From the NCBI RefSeq assembly GCF_900177245.1, contig NZ_FXBM01000002.1, forward strand, positions 868,001-932,000: 64,000 nt of DNA. The letters run 5' to 3'. The translations under genes and the position numbers were made by a program. Under the pieces are notes generated by a model. The model made no database searches, was not told the origin of the DNA, and saw nothing but the letters and a program-made list of their open reading frames with translations. Origin of the DNA: Rathayibacter oskolensis (GTDB lineage: Bacteria > Actinomycetota > Actinomycetes > Actinomycetales > Microbacteriaceae). How positions within the stretch are numbered: position 1 is the stretch's first letter; the number at the start of each line of letters is the position of its first letter. Shown here in pieces: positions 28,575 to 35,894 of this stretch.

Positions 28575-30446
28575 ATGAGCATCGACGACGGGCTCGCCTC
28601 GGCGAGGGACGACGCGCGCGCGGCACTGGACGCCGCCCGGGCACTGCAGGCCGAGGCCGCGAGGGCACTCGAGCGGGCCGAGGCCGCAGCGGCGGCTCTC
28701 GGTGCCGTCGCGGGACCGGAGGAGGCGGCGGCGGTCGTCGACGACGTGCGGCTCGTCGCCGAGACGCCGGGCGGGCCTGCGGTGGGCGCGTCCGCTCCCG
28801 GCCCCCTGTCCGGACCGGCCGTCGACGCCGTCCGGGCGGGCTACGCCTTCACCGGTCCGGCGCTCGAGCTCGGCGCCCTCGTCAACGGCGAGGCGCGCGT
28901 CGACGTCCCGATCCGCATCCCGCTCGGGATGCTCAACCGGCACGGCCTCGTGGTCGGCGCGACCGGAACGGGCAAGACCAAGACCCTGCAGGTGCTCGCC
29001 GAGCAGCTCTCGGCGCACGGCGTCCCGGTCTTCGCGGCCGACATCAAGGGCGACCTCTCGGGGCTGGCGACCGCGGGCACCGCGAGCGACTCCCTCCTCG
29101 CGCGCACCCGCACGATCGGGCAGGAGTGGCGGGCCGAGGCGTCGCCCGCCGAGTACTTCGCTCTCGGCGGCATCGGCACCGGTGTCCCCGTCCGCGCGAC
29201 CGTGACCGGCTTCGGTCCCCTCCTGCTCGCGAAGGTGCTCGGCCTCAACCACACCCAGGAGTCGAGCCTCGGCCTGGTCTTCCACTACGCCGAGTCCGCA
29301 GGGCTCCCGCTCGTCGACCTCTCCGACCTGCGCGCCGTCCTCACCTACCTCGTCGGCGACGAGGGCAGGGCCGAGCTCGCCGAGCTGGGCGGCCTCTCGA
29401 AGGCGACCGCGGGAGTGATCCTGCGCGAGCTGATCGCGTTCGCCGACCAGGGCGCCGACGTCTTCTTCGGCGAGCCCGAGATCGACACGGCCGAGTTCCT
29501 CCGCACGACCGCCGACGGCAGGGGCCTCGTCAGCCTGCTCGAGGTGCCCGGAGTCGCCGACCGTCCGGCGCTGTTCTCGACCTTCCTGATGTGGCTGCTC
29601 GCCGATCTCTTCAACGATCTGCCCGAGGTCGGCGACCTCGACCGTCCGAAGCTCGTCTTCTTCTTCGACGAGGCGCACCTGCTCTTCCGCGACGCGTCGA
29701 AGGACTTCCTCGCGGCGATCACCCAGACCGTGCGGCTGATCCGCTCGAAGGGCGTCGGCATCGTCTTCGTCACCCAGACACCGAAGGACGTCCCGGGCGA
29801 CGTCCTCGCCCAGCTCGGCTCCCGGATCCAGCACCAGCTGCGCTCCCACACGCCCGAGGACGCGAAGGCGCTCCGCGCGACCGTCTCGACCTACCCCGAG
29901 TCCGACTACGACCTCGGCGAGATCCTCCAGGCGCTGCCGATCGGCGAGGCGGTCGTGACGGTGATGAACGAGCGGGGAGCACCGACCCCCGTCGCGTGGA
30001 CCCGCCTGCGCGCCCCGCTCGGGTCGATGGCGCCCACCCCCGAGGCCGAGCGGGAGGCGAGCGTCCAGCGCTCCCCGCTGCTCGCCCGCTACGGCACCCC
30101 GCTCGACCGCGACTCCGCCCGCGAGATCCTGACCCGCCGCCTCGACGCGGCCGCCGAGGCCGAGGAGGCCCGCGTCGCCGCCGAGGAGCGCGCCGAGGAG
30201 GAGGCCCGCGCAGCGAAGGAGCGCGCCCGCGAGGAGGTCCGCCGCGCCAAGGAGCGCGCCACCGCCGAGCGCCGAGCCGAGGAGGCGGCCCAACGCTCGC
30301 GCCGCCGCACGACACCCAGCCGCACCTCCCGCACCCCGCGCCGCGACAAGACCGTCGTCGAGCAGGTCCTCGGCTCCTCGGCGGGGACCACGCTGCTCCG
30401 CGAGGTCGTCCGCGGCATCTTCGGCACGGCCCGCCGCCGTCGCTGA
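28575..30446 (+). CDS. HerA-like ATPase (DUF853 helicase family)
   Basis: A 623-residue FtsK/HerA-type P-loop ATPase. An alanine-rich N-terminal coiled-coil-like segment (residues 1-60) is followed by Walker A GATGTGKT (128-135), ADIKGDLSGL, Walker B VFFFDEAHLLF and the arginine-finger region FVTQTPKDVPGDVLAQLGSR. The last 130 residues are a long Glu/Arg/Ala charged helix ending in a basic tail. The family is widespread but poorly characterised; a DNA-translocation role is inferred from HerA. A leaderless start is likely (TAGGCT 6 nt before the ATG). It stands alone after the saccharopine dehydrogenase-like gene. Confidence 0.88.
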   Translation: MSIDDGLASARDDARAALDAARALQAEAARALERAEAAAAALGAVAGPEEAAAVVDDVRLVAETPGGPAVGASAPGPLSGPAVDAVRAGYAFTGPALELGALVNGEARVDVPIRIPLGMLNRHGLVVGATGTGKTKTLQVLAEQLSAHGVPVFAADIKGDLSGLATAGTASDSLLARTRTIGQEWRAEASPAEYFALGGIGTGVPVRATVTGFGPLLLAKVLGLNHTQESSLGLVFHYAESAGLPLVDLSDLRAVLTYLVGDEGRAELAELGGLSKATAGVILRELIAFADQGADVFFGEPEIDTAEFLRTTADGRGLVSLLEVPGVADRPALFSTFLMWLLADLFNDLPEVGDLDRPKLVFFFDEAHLLFRDASKDFLAAITQTVRLIRSKGVGIVFVTQTPKDVPGDVLAQLGSRIQHQLRSHTPEDAKALRATVSTYPESDYDLGEILQALPIGEAVVTVMNERGAPTPVAWTRLRAPLGSMAPTPEAEREASVQRSPLLARYGTPLDRDSAREILTRRLDAAAEAEEARVAAEERAEEEARAAKERAREEVRRAKERATAERRAEEAAQRSRRRTTPSRTSRTPRRDKTVVEQVLGSSAGTTLLREVVRGIFGTARRRR

Positions 30447-30548
30447 CGGGGCGATCTGCGGCGTTGTCGTCGGTCGAGATACCGCCGGTATCGCTCCCTC
30501 CTCCGCCTTGCGGCTGACCCCGCTGAGCCCCGCGGTCCATTCCCGCTG

Positions 30549-30588
30549 CCTGCTGACGGAGTGGGCCGCGCAGCGGGCGTATCGAGAT
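30549..30588 (+). repeat. Copy B of a 40-bp intergenic repeat
   Basis: It begins CCTGCTGACGGAG and ends GCAGCGGGCGTATCGAGAT. It has the same length as copy A at 22808-22847 and differs from it at a handful of positions. Confidence 0.55.
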
Positions 30589-30753
30589 CCACCACGGTCA
30601 GCAGCTCCGGTCGCGACCCCCCTGCCCGGCCCCCCTCCGCCCCGATCCATCCGTCACGAACGGCCTGTCCGACTCCGAGAGCACGGGTCCTCTGCGCCGG
30701 GTCGCACACCTCGGCACCGAGTCCAGCGCCCGGGGCGACGGGGGCCCGCGTGT

Positions 30754-30759
30754 TAGCGT
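30754..30759 (+). promoter_or_regulatory. -10 box, probable leaderless start
   Basis: TAGCGT, with TGT just before it, ends 8 nt before the GTG at 30768; no ribosome-binding site is present. Confidence 0.4.
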
Positions 30760-30767
30760 CGGTCCCC

Positions 30768-31448
30768 GTGACCGAGAGCCCGACGACCCGCGACCGCATC
30801 CTCCGGGCGACCGCCGAGCTCCTCGCCGAGGGCGGTCGCGACGCGGTCTCGACCCGGGCCATCAGCTCGGCCGCCGGGGTGCAGGCGCCCACCATCTACC
30901 GCACCTTCGGCGACCTCCGGGGCCTGCTCGACTCCGTCGCCGCCGCCGGATTCGCCGCCGCTCACGCCGAGTTCGAGCGCGTCGACCACCCGGCCGACCC
31001 GGTCGACGCCCTCCGCGCCGCCTGGGACCACCACGTCGCCTTCGGCCTCGCCGAGCCGCATCTGTACGCGCTGATGTTCACCGCGCGTCCGGGGGAGGAG
31101 TCGGAGGCGGCACGCCTCGCCCGGGGCGTCCTCCTCGAGCACGTCCGCGCCGTCGCCGACGCCGGCCGGCTGACCGTCGACGTCGAGCGAGCCGCCCGGC
31201 TGCTCCAGTCCGCGGCGCTCGGCTGCACCCTCACGCTGAGCGCCGTCGACGACGACGAGCTCTCGGCGCGCTCGCGCGAGGCCGTCCTCTCCGCGATCAC
31301 GACCGCGGAGGCGGGTTCGGCCGATCCTGCCGCTCGCGCTGTCGCCGGCCATGCGGTCGCACTGCGCACGGCTCTGCCCGAGCTCGGCGCGCTGAGCGCG
31401 GGGGAGCGGGGACTCCTCGAGGAGTGGCTGGTCCGTCTCGCGCACTGA
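30768..31448 (+). CDS. TetR-family transcriptional regulator
   Basis: A 226-residue regulator with an N-terminal TetR HTH: TRDRILRATAELLAEGG followed by STRAISSAAGVQAPTIYRTFGD (about residues 6-47). The C-terminal ligand domain (ARLLQSAALGCTLTLSA) is of the usual size. The GTG at 30768 is chosen because it follows a -10 box by 8 nt and leaves a normal short tail before the HTH; an in-frame GTG at 30750 is possible. There is no obvious divergent target gene, so its regulon is unknown. Confidence 0.9.
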   Translation: MTESPTTRDRILRATAELLAEGGRDAVSTRAISSAAGVQAPTIYRTFGDLRGLLDSVAAAGFAAAHAEFERVDHPADPVDALRAAWDHHVAFGLAEPHLYALMFTARPGEESEAARLARGVLLEHVRAVADAGRLTVDVERAARLLQSAALGCTLTLSAVDDDELSARSREAVLSAITTAEAGSADPAARAVAGHAVALRTALPELGALSAGERGLLEEWLVRLAH

Positions 31449-31500
31449 CTGCGCAGGTCCTGCCGACGAGAGCCACGCGGACGGGGCCCGTGAACGAGTG

Positions 31501-31538
31501 AACGGCGCCGCGCGCTGGCGAGAGCGTGCGGCGCCGTT
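31501..31538. terminator. Bidirectional hairpin between TetR and tRNA-Ser
   Basis: AACGGCGCCGC and GCGGCGCCGTT form a perfect 11-bp stem. It lies 52 bp after the TetR stop and 4 bp beyond the tRNA-Ser 3' end, so it could terminate both converging transcripts. Confidence 0.6.
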
Positions 31539-31541
31539 CGG

Positions 31542-31626
31542 CGGAGGATGGGGGATTCGAACCCCCGAGGGCTTTCACCCAACACGCTTTCCAAGCGTGC
31601 GCCATAGGCCACTAGGCGAATCCTCC
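31542..31626 (-). tRNA. tRNA-Ser (anticodon GGA)
   Basis: The minus strand folds into a class II tRNA. The acceptor is GGAGGAT/ATCCTCC with discriminator G, and the anticodon stem-loop CACGCTTGGAAAGCGTG gives anticodon GGA. There is a long variable arm and a T arm with GGTTCGAATCC. CCA is not encoded. It is divergent from the SRP RNA. Confidence 0.95.
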
Positions 31627-31653
31627 AGGCGCGACCGGAATCGCGACTCATGC

Positions 31654-31659
31654 ATACTA
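31654..31659 (-). promoter_or_regulatory. -10 box of tRNA-Ser
   Basis: Minus-strand TAGTAT lies 28 nt before the mature tRNA 5' end. No good -35 is visible. Confidence 0.4.
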
Positions 31660-31706
31660 CCCGCTACCCGTCGCGACCGCTGACCACGCGCGTCCGGAGG
31701 CTCCGC

Positions 31707-31712
31707 TAGACT
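31707..31712 (+). promoter_or_regulatory. -10 box of the SRP RNA gene
   Basis: TAGACT lies about 9 nt before the base of the SRP RNA stem, in the right place to start that transcript. Confidence 0.4.
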
Positions 31713-31715
31713 GTC

Positions 31716-31810
31716 TCCCGGCTCCCCGCGTGGCGCCATCCAGGCCAACTCCCCCAGGGCGGAAACGCAGCAAGGGTAACCGGGCTCTGGCGGGTGCGCG
31801 GGGGGTCTTC
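31716..31810 (+). ncRNA. ffs: Signal recognition particle RNA (4.5S type)
   Basis: This is the small bacterial SRP RNA that binds Ffh for co-translational membrane targeting. The conserved Ffh-binding hairpin is visible: CAGGGCGGAAACGCAGCAAG then GGTAACCGGGCTCTGG, with the GGAA tetraloop side and the AGCAAGG symmetric loop. The outer stem is CCCCGCG (about 31724-31730) pairing with CGCGGGG near 31800. It is followed by GGTCTTCTT. Its place beside tRNA-Ser and near dnaX-recR is common in Actinobacteria. The exact ends are approximate. Confidence 0.85.
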
Positions 31811-31912
31811 TTCGTCTCCGGGCCCCCGCGGCAGGCCTCCTCCCCAGCCCGCGCAGCCTGCACGCTCTCCCATCCCGGGGCGCCTACCCAGCCTCGCGCG
31901 AGGCCCCGTCGG

Positions 31913-31918
31913 TAGGCT
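31913..31918 (+). promoter_or_regulatory. -10 box, probable leaderless start of pta
   Basis: TAGGCT ends 7 nt before the ATG at 31926; no ribosome-binding site is present. Confidence 0.45.
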
Positions 31919-31925
31919 TGCAGCG

Positions 31926-34070
31926 ATGGTTCAGAGCATCTACATCTCGTCCGCCGAAGGTCATTCGGGCAAGTCCACGGTCGCCCTCGGCGTCCTCGAC
32001 CTGCTCAGCAGTCAGGTGCAGCGGGTCGGCGTCTTCCGGCCGATCGCGCGCTCCGCCTCCGAGCCCGACTACGTGCTCGAGATGCTGCTGGGGCACTCCG
32101 AGTCGGGCCTCGCCTACGAGGACTGCATCGGCGTCACCTACGACGACGTCCACACCGATGGCGAGGCCGCCCTGTCGCGGATCGTCGAGCGCTACAAGGG
32201 CGTCGAGGCGCAGTGCGACGCGGTCGTGATCCTCGGCTCCGACTACACCGACGTCGGCAGCCCCACCGAGCTCGGCTACAACGCTCGGGTCGCCGCCAAC
32301 CTCGGCGCGCCCGTGCTCCTCGTGCTGACCGGCCGCGACCCCTCCCGCAGCGAGCAGCTCGGGCAGGCGCCCGCCCGCACGCCCGAGGAGATGCGGCAGA
32401 TCACCGAGCTCGCCGCCGTCGAGTTGCGCGCCGCTCACGCCACCCTGATCGGAGTCATCGCCAACCGCGCCGATCCCGGCACCGCGTCCGAGGCCGTCGA
32501 GGCCATCCGCTCGGCTCTTCCCGTGCCGGTGCCGGTCTGGGCCATCCGGGAGGATCCGTTCCTCGTCGCGCCGAGCTTCTCGCGACTCGTCGACCTGGTC
32601 GACGGGGTCGTCGTCGCGGGCGACCAGGAGCTGCTCGGCCGCGAGGTGCTCGGAGTCGTCGTGGCCGGCATGTCGATGGTCAACGTGCTGCCCCGGCTGA
32701 TGGAGGGCGGCGTCGTCATCGTCCCCGGCGACCGGCCGGAGGTCGTCCTCGCGGTGATCATGGCGCACGCCTCCGGGAACTTCCCCACGGTCTCGGGGAT
32801 CATCCTCAACGGCGGATTCGAGCTCCAGGAGCCGATCGTGCGTCTGATCGAGGGCGTCGACAACCGCCTCCCGATCGTGATGACCGAGCTCGGCACCTAC
32901 GACACCGCGGTGCGGGTCACCGCGGCTCGCGGCCGGCTCGCTGCCGACTCTCCGCGCAAGCGCGACACCTCCCTCGCCCTCTTCGAGGAGGCGATCGACG
33001 CGGTCGAGCTGCTCACCCTCCTCGATGTCGGCCGCTCCGAGGTCGTCACCCCACTGATGTTCGAGTACGGGCTCATCGAGCGCGCCCGCATCGCCGACCG
33101 CCACATCGTGCTGCCAGAGGGCGGTGACGACCGCATCCTCCGCGCCGCCGCGACGGTGCTCAAGCGCGGGATCGCCCGCCTGACGATCCTCGGCGAGGAG
33201 TCGGAGGTCCGCGCGCGCGCCGCCGGCCTCGGCCTCGACATCGACGGCGCCCGCGTGCTCAGCACCCACGACCCCGAGCACCGCGCGCGCTTCGCCGAGG
33301 AGTACGCGAAGATCCGCGCGCACAAGGGCATCACCTACGACCACGCCTTCGACACCGTCACCGACGTGTCCTACTTCGGCACGATGATGGTGCAGCTCGG
33401 CCTGGCCGACGGCATGGTCTCCGGAGCCGCGCACACGACCGCGCACACCATCCGGCCCGGCTTCGAGATCATCAAGACCAGCCCCGGAGTCTCCGTCGTC
33501 TCGAGCGTGTTCCTGATGGCGCTCGCCGACCGCGTCCTCGTCTACGGCGACTGCGCGGTCAATCCCGACCCGACCGACACGCAGCTCGCCGACATCGCGA
33601 TCTCCTCCGCCGAGACCGCGCAGCAGTTCGGCATCGACCCGCGGATCGCGATGCTCTCGTACTCCACCGGCGAGAGCGGCGCCGGAGCCGACGTCGAGAA
33701 GGTGCGCTCGGCGACTGCTCTCGTGCGCGAGCGCCGCCCCGACCTGCTCGTCGAGGGCCCGATCCAGTACGACGCCGCGGCGGATGCGGCGGTCGCCGCG
33801 TCGAAGATGCCCGGCTCGCAGGTCGCCGGCCGCGCGACGGTGTTCATCTTCCCCGACCTCAACACGGGCAACAACACCTACAAGGCGGTGCAGCGCTCGG
33901 CCGGAGCCGTCGCGATCGGCCCGGTCCTGCAGGGTCTGCGCAAGCCGGTCAACGACCTCTCGCGCGGTGCCCTCGTGCAGGACATCGTCAACACCGTCGC
34001 CATCACCGCGATCCAGGCGTCGACGCAGGCGATCGTGCCGCCCACCGCCGCCATCCCCGTCGTGCGCTAG
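31926..34070 (+). CDS. pta: Phosphate acetyltransferase
   Basis: A 714-residue long-form Pta that interconverts acetyl-CoA plus phosphate with acetyl phosphate plus CoA. The N-terminal third is a P-loop dethiobiotin-synthetase-like domain (IYISSAEGHSGKST), the middle is the DRTGG regulatory domain, and the C-terminal catalytic domain starts near RIADRHIVLPEGGDDRIL. It includes the conserved VSGAAHTTAHTIRPGFEIIK and FPDLNTGNNTYKAVQR. The length matches enterobacterial and actinobacterial long Pta. It is 51 bp upstream of ackA, forming the acetate overflow/activation operon. The start ATG has a -10 box 7 nt upstream, so a leaderless message is probable. Confidence 0.97.
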   Translation: MVQSIYISSAEGHSGKSTVALGVLDLLSSQVQRVGVFRPIARSASEPDYVLEMLLGHSESGLAYEDCIGVTYDDVHTDGEAALSRIVERYKGVEAQCDAVVILGSDYTDVGSPTELGYNARVAANLGAPVLLVLTGRDPSRSEQLGQAPARTPEEMRQITELAAVELRAAHATLIGVIANRADPGTASEAVEAIRSALPVPVPVWAIREDPFLVAPSFSRLVDLVDGVVVAGDQELLGREVLGVVVAGMSMVNVLPRLMEGGVVIVPGDRPEVVLAVIMAHASGNFPTVSGIILNGGFELQEPIVRLIEGVDNRLPIVMTELGTYDTAVRVTAARGRLAADSPRKRDTSLALFEEAIDAVELLTLLDVGRSEVVTPLMFEYGLIERARIADRHIVLPEGGDDRILRAAATVLKRGIARLTILGEESEVRARAAGLGLDIDGARVLSTHDPEHRARFAEEYAKIRAHKGITYDHAFDTVTDVSYFGTMMVQLGLADGMVSGAAHTTAHTIRPGFEIIKTSPGVSVVSSVFLMALADRVLVYGDCAVNPDPTDTQLADIAISSAETAQQFGIDPRIAMLSYSTGESGAGADVEKVRSATALVRERRPDLLVEGPIQYDAAADAAVAASKMPGSQVAGRATVFIFPDLNTGNNTYKAVQRSAGAVAIGPVLQGLRKPVNDLSRGALVQDIVNTVAITAIQASTQAIVPPTAAIPVVR

Positions 34071-34121
34071 GGCCACCCGCCCGAGCGCCCCCTCCGACCC
34101 CGATCACCCCAGGAGTCCATC

Positions 34122-35306
34122 GTGTCCGTCGTCCTCGTCGTCAACAGCGGTTCGTCGTCCTTCAAGTACCAGCTCATCGAGATGACCACGGAGGAGACGC
34201 TCGCCAGCGGCCTCGTCGAGAGGATCGGCGAGGAGACCGGCCGCACGAAGCACAGCCGCGACGGAGAGAGCGTCGAGTTCGAGACCCCGATCCCCGACCA
34301 CACGGCCGGGTTCGACGCGATGATCCGCGCCTTCGCCGAGCACGGGCCGAGCCTCGACGAGTTCCCGCCGGTCGCCGTCGGCCACCGCGTCGTGCACGGC
34401 GGGAAGCGCTTCTACGAGCCCACCGTCATCACCGACCTGGTGAAGATCAACATCGAGGACCTCTCCGATCTCGCCCCGCTGCACAACCCCGCCAACCTCG
34501 AGGGCATCGAGGCGGCGCAGAAGGCGTTCCCCGACGTCCCCCACGTCGCGGTCTTCGACACCGCGTTCCACCACACCATCCCTGCGGAGGCGTCCGCCTA
34601 CGCGATCCCGGCGGAGCTCGCCGACAAGCACCGCATCCGGCGCTACGGATTCCACGGCACGTCGCACAAGTTCGTCTCGGAGTCGGCCGCGGCCTACCTC
34701 GGACGTCGCCGTTCCGACCTCAAGACGATCGTGCTCCACCTCGGCAACGGCGCCTCCGCCTGCGCCGTCGACGGGGGCGCCTCGGTCGAGACCTCGATGG
34801 GCATGACCCCCCTCGAGGGCCTGGTCATGGGCACGCGCTCGGGCGACCTCGACCCGGCGGTCGTCTTCCATCTCGCCCGCAAGGCCGGCCTCTCGATCGA
34901 CGAGCTCGACACCGTCCTCAACCGCAGGAGCGGCCTCCTCGGGCTCTCGGGCCGCGGCGACATGCGCGACGTCCAGGAGGCGGCCCAGGCCGGCGACGAG
35001 AAGGCCCGCGCGGCCCTCGAGGTCTACTACCACCGCCTCCGCCACTACATCGGCGCCTACTACGCGCAGCTCGGCCGCGTCGACGCGATCGTCTTCACCG
35101 CGGGAGTCGGCGAGAACGTCCCCGCGGTCCGCGCAGGCGCCCTCCGCGGCCTCGAGGGCCTCGGCATCGAACTCGACCCGGAGCGCAACGCCGCCCCCGA
35201 CCGCGGCGCCCGCCGCATCTCGACGGACGCCTCCCGCGTCGCCGTCCTCGTCATCCCCACCAACGAAGAGCTCGAGATCGCGCGGCAGTCCTTATCGGTC
35301 GTGTAG
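34122..35306 (+). CDS. ackA: Acetate kinase
   Basis: A 394-residue ASKHA-fold kinase, reversibly converting acetyl phosphate and ADP to acetate and ATP in the cytoplasm. Conserved blocks are VVNSGSSSFKYQLIE at the N-terminus, AVGHRVVHGG, FDTAFHHTIP, RRYGFHGTSHKFV, IVLHLGNGASACAV and FTAGVGENVPAVR. The GTG start follows AGGAG with a 6-nt spacer. Together with Pta it handles acetate; acetyl-CoA synthetase at 56.8-58.8 kb gives a second, high-affinity route. Confidence 0.97.
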   Translation: MSVVLVVNSGSSSFKYQLIEMTTEETLASGLVERIGEETGRTKHSRDGESVEFETPIPDHTAGFDAMIRAFAEHGPSLDEFPPVAVGHRVVHGGKRFYEPTVITDLVKINIEDLSDLAPLHNPANLEGIEAAQKAFPDVPHVAVFDTAFHHTIPAEASAYAIPAELADKHRIRRYGFHGTSHKFVSESAAAYLGRRRSDLKTIVLHLGNGASACAVDGGASVETSMGMTPLEGLVMGTRSGDLDPAVVFHLARKAGLSIDELDTVLNRRSGLLGLSGRGDMRDVQEAAQAGDEKARAALEVYYHRLRHYIGAYYAQLGRVDAIVFTAGVGENVPAVRAGALRGLEGLGIELDPERNAAPDRGARRISTDASRVAVLVIPTNEELEIARQSLSVV

Positions 35307-35327
35307 CGGCTGCGCCGCTACACGACC
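35297..35327 (+). terminator. Hairpin over the ackA stop codon
   Basis: GGTCGTGTAGCGGC and GCCGCTACACGACC pair perfectly over 14 bp with a 3-nt loop. The left arm contains the ackA stop codon. No T run follows. Confidence 0.65.
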
Positions 35328-35446
35328 CGCGGTCGGCTTCCGGGGGTGGTGCGATTCGTGGAGCGGGGTGCGTCGGGCTGCCCGGAATCGCTGGCACGCG
35401 ATTCCGGGTCGCGCCCTCTTCGAGGGGCGGCGATCCGGGGACGGGC

Positions 35447-35617
35447 GGGCGAGCGCTGCGGGCGAGCGCTGCGGGCGAGCGCTGCGCGCTCGGCCCTCTT
35501 GCGCGGGTGGCGAGCGCTGCGCGCTCGGCCCCTCCTGCGCGGGTAGGCGCTGCGCGCTCGGGCCCTGCTGGCGGGTAGGCGAGCGCTGCGCGCTCGGGCC
35601 CTCCTGCGCGGGTAGGG
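35447..35617 (+). repeat. Degenerate tandem repeats containing a palindrome
   Basis: Two copies of the 13-mer GGGCGAGCGCTGC are followed by four units of about 31-37 bp. Each unit carries GCTGCGCGCTCGG, then CCC and a GCGGGTAG/GGGTGG end. GAGCGC-TGC-GCGCTC is a perfect hairpin present in three of the units. One unit is shortened and lacks the GCGA lead. Not CRISPR-like, because the copies abut without unique spacers. Confidence 0.75.
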
Positions 35618-35882
35618 GACAGGGGAGGGGTCAGGCGGTGGGGGTCGACCGTGAAGCCGTCACTGTGGCTGGAGCCGAGCAGCCGGAAGCGGCGCGCGAG
35701 GCTCAGGGCGCGCTCGAGCGGCGTCGTGCCGTCGTGAGGAGGAGCGGCTTCGCGACGCCTTCGAGCCGCCCGGCGCTGCCAGGATCACCGCGTCGTGCGC
35801 TCGGTCGTCCCTCTCGTCCGTCGTGCGTCAATCGCGGGGTCCGCCCGCGGCGGAACCCGAGTCGGGTGTCGGAGGTCGCGGC

Positions 35883-35888
35883 TACTCT
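35883..35888 (+). promoter_or_regulatory. -10 box, probable leaderless start of dnaX
   Basis: TACTCT ends 6 nt before the GTG at 35895; no ribosome-binding site is present. Confidence 0.45.
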
Positions 35889-35894
35889 TAGCGG

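Larger units (their letters stand above)
30447..30767. other. Gene-free stretch with repeat-like sequences
   Basis: No convincing gene. It contains an inverted repeat GATACC-GCC-GGTATC (30478-30492), copy B of the 40-bp intergenic repeat, and the TetR promoter at its right end. Short open frames here lack coding character. Confidence 0.6.
35307..35894. other. Gene-free stretch downstream of ackA
   Basis: 588 bp without a supported gene. The first half holds the ackA terminator and palindromic tandem repeats (35447-35617). The second half (35640-35880) has no recognisable element apart from the dnaX -10 box at its end. Confidence 0.6.

Noticed and set aside
31542..31626. tRNA-Ser or tRNA-Pro as integration sites
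   Set aside because: No integrase, no direct repeat of the tRNA 3' end and no foreign-looking block next to either tRNA.
35447..35617. CRISPR-like array
   Set aside because: Units abut directly with no unique spacers and no cas genes are present.
35640..35740. Minus-strand stretch reading TTPLERALSLARRFRLLGSS and onward through the repeats
   Set aside because: It looks faintly protein-like, but runs into repeat-encoded low-complexity sequence, has no start signal and no recognisable family.
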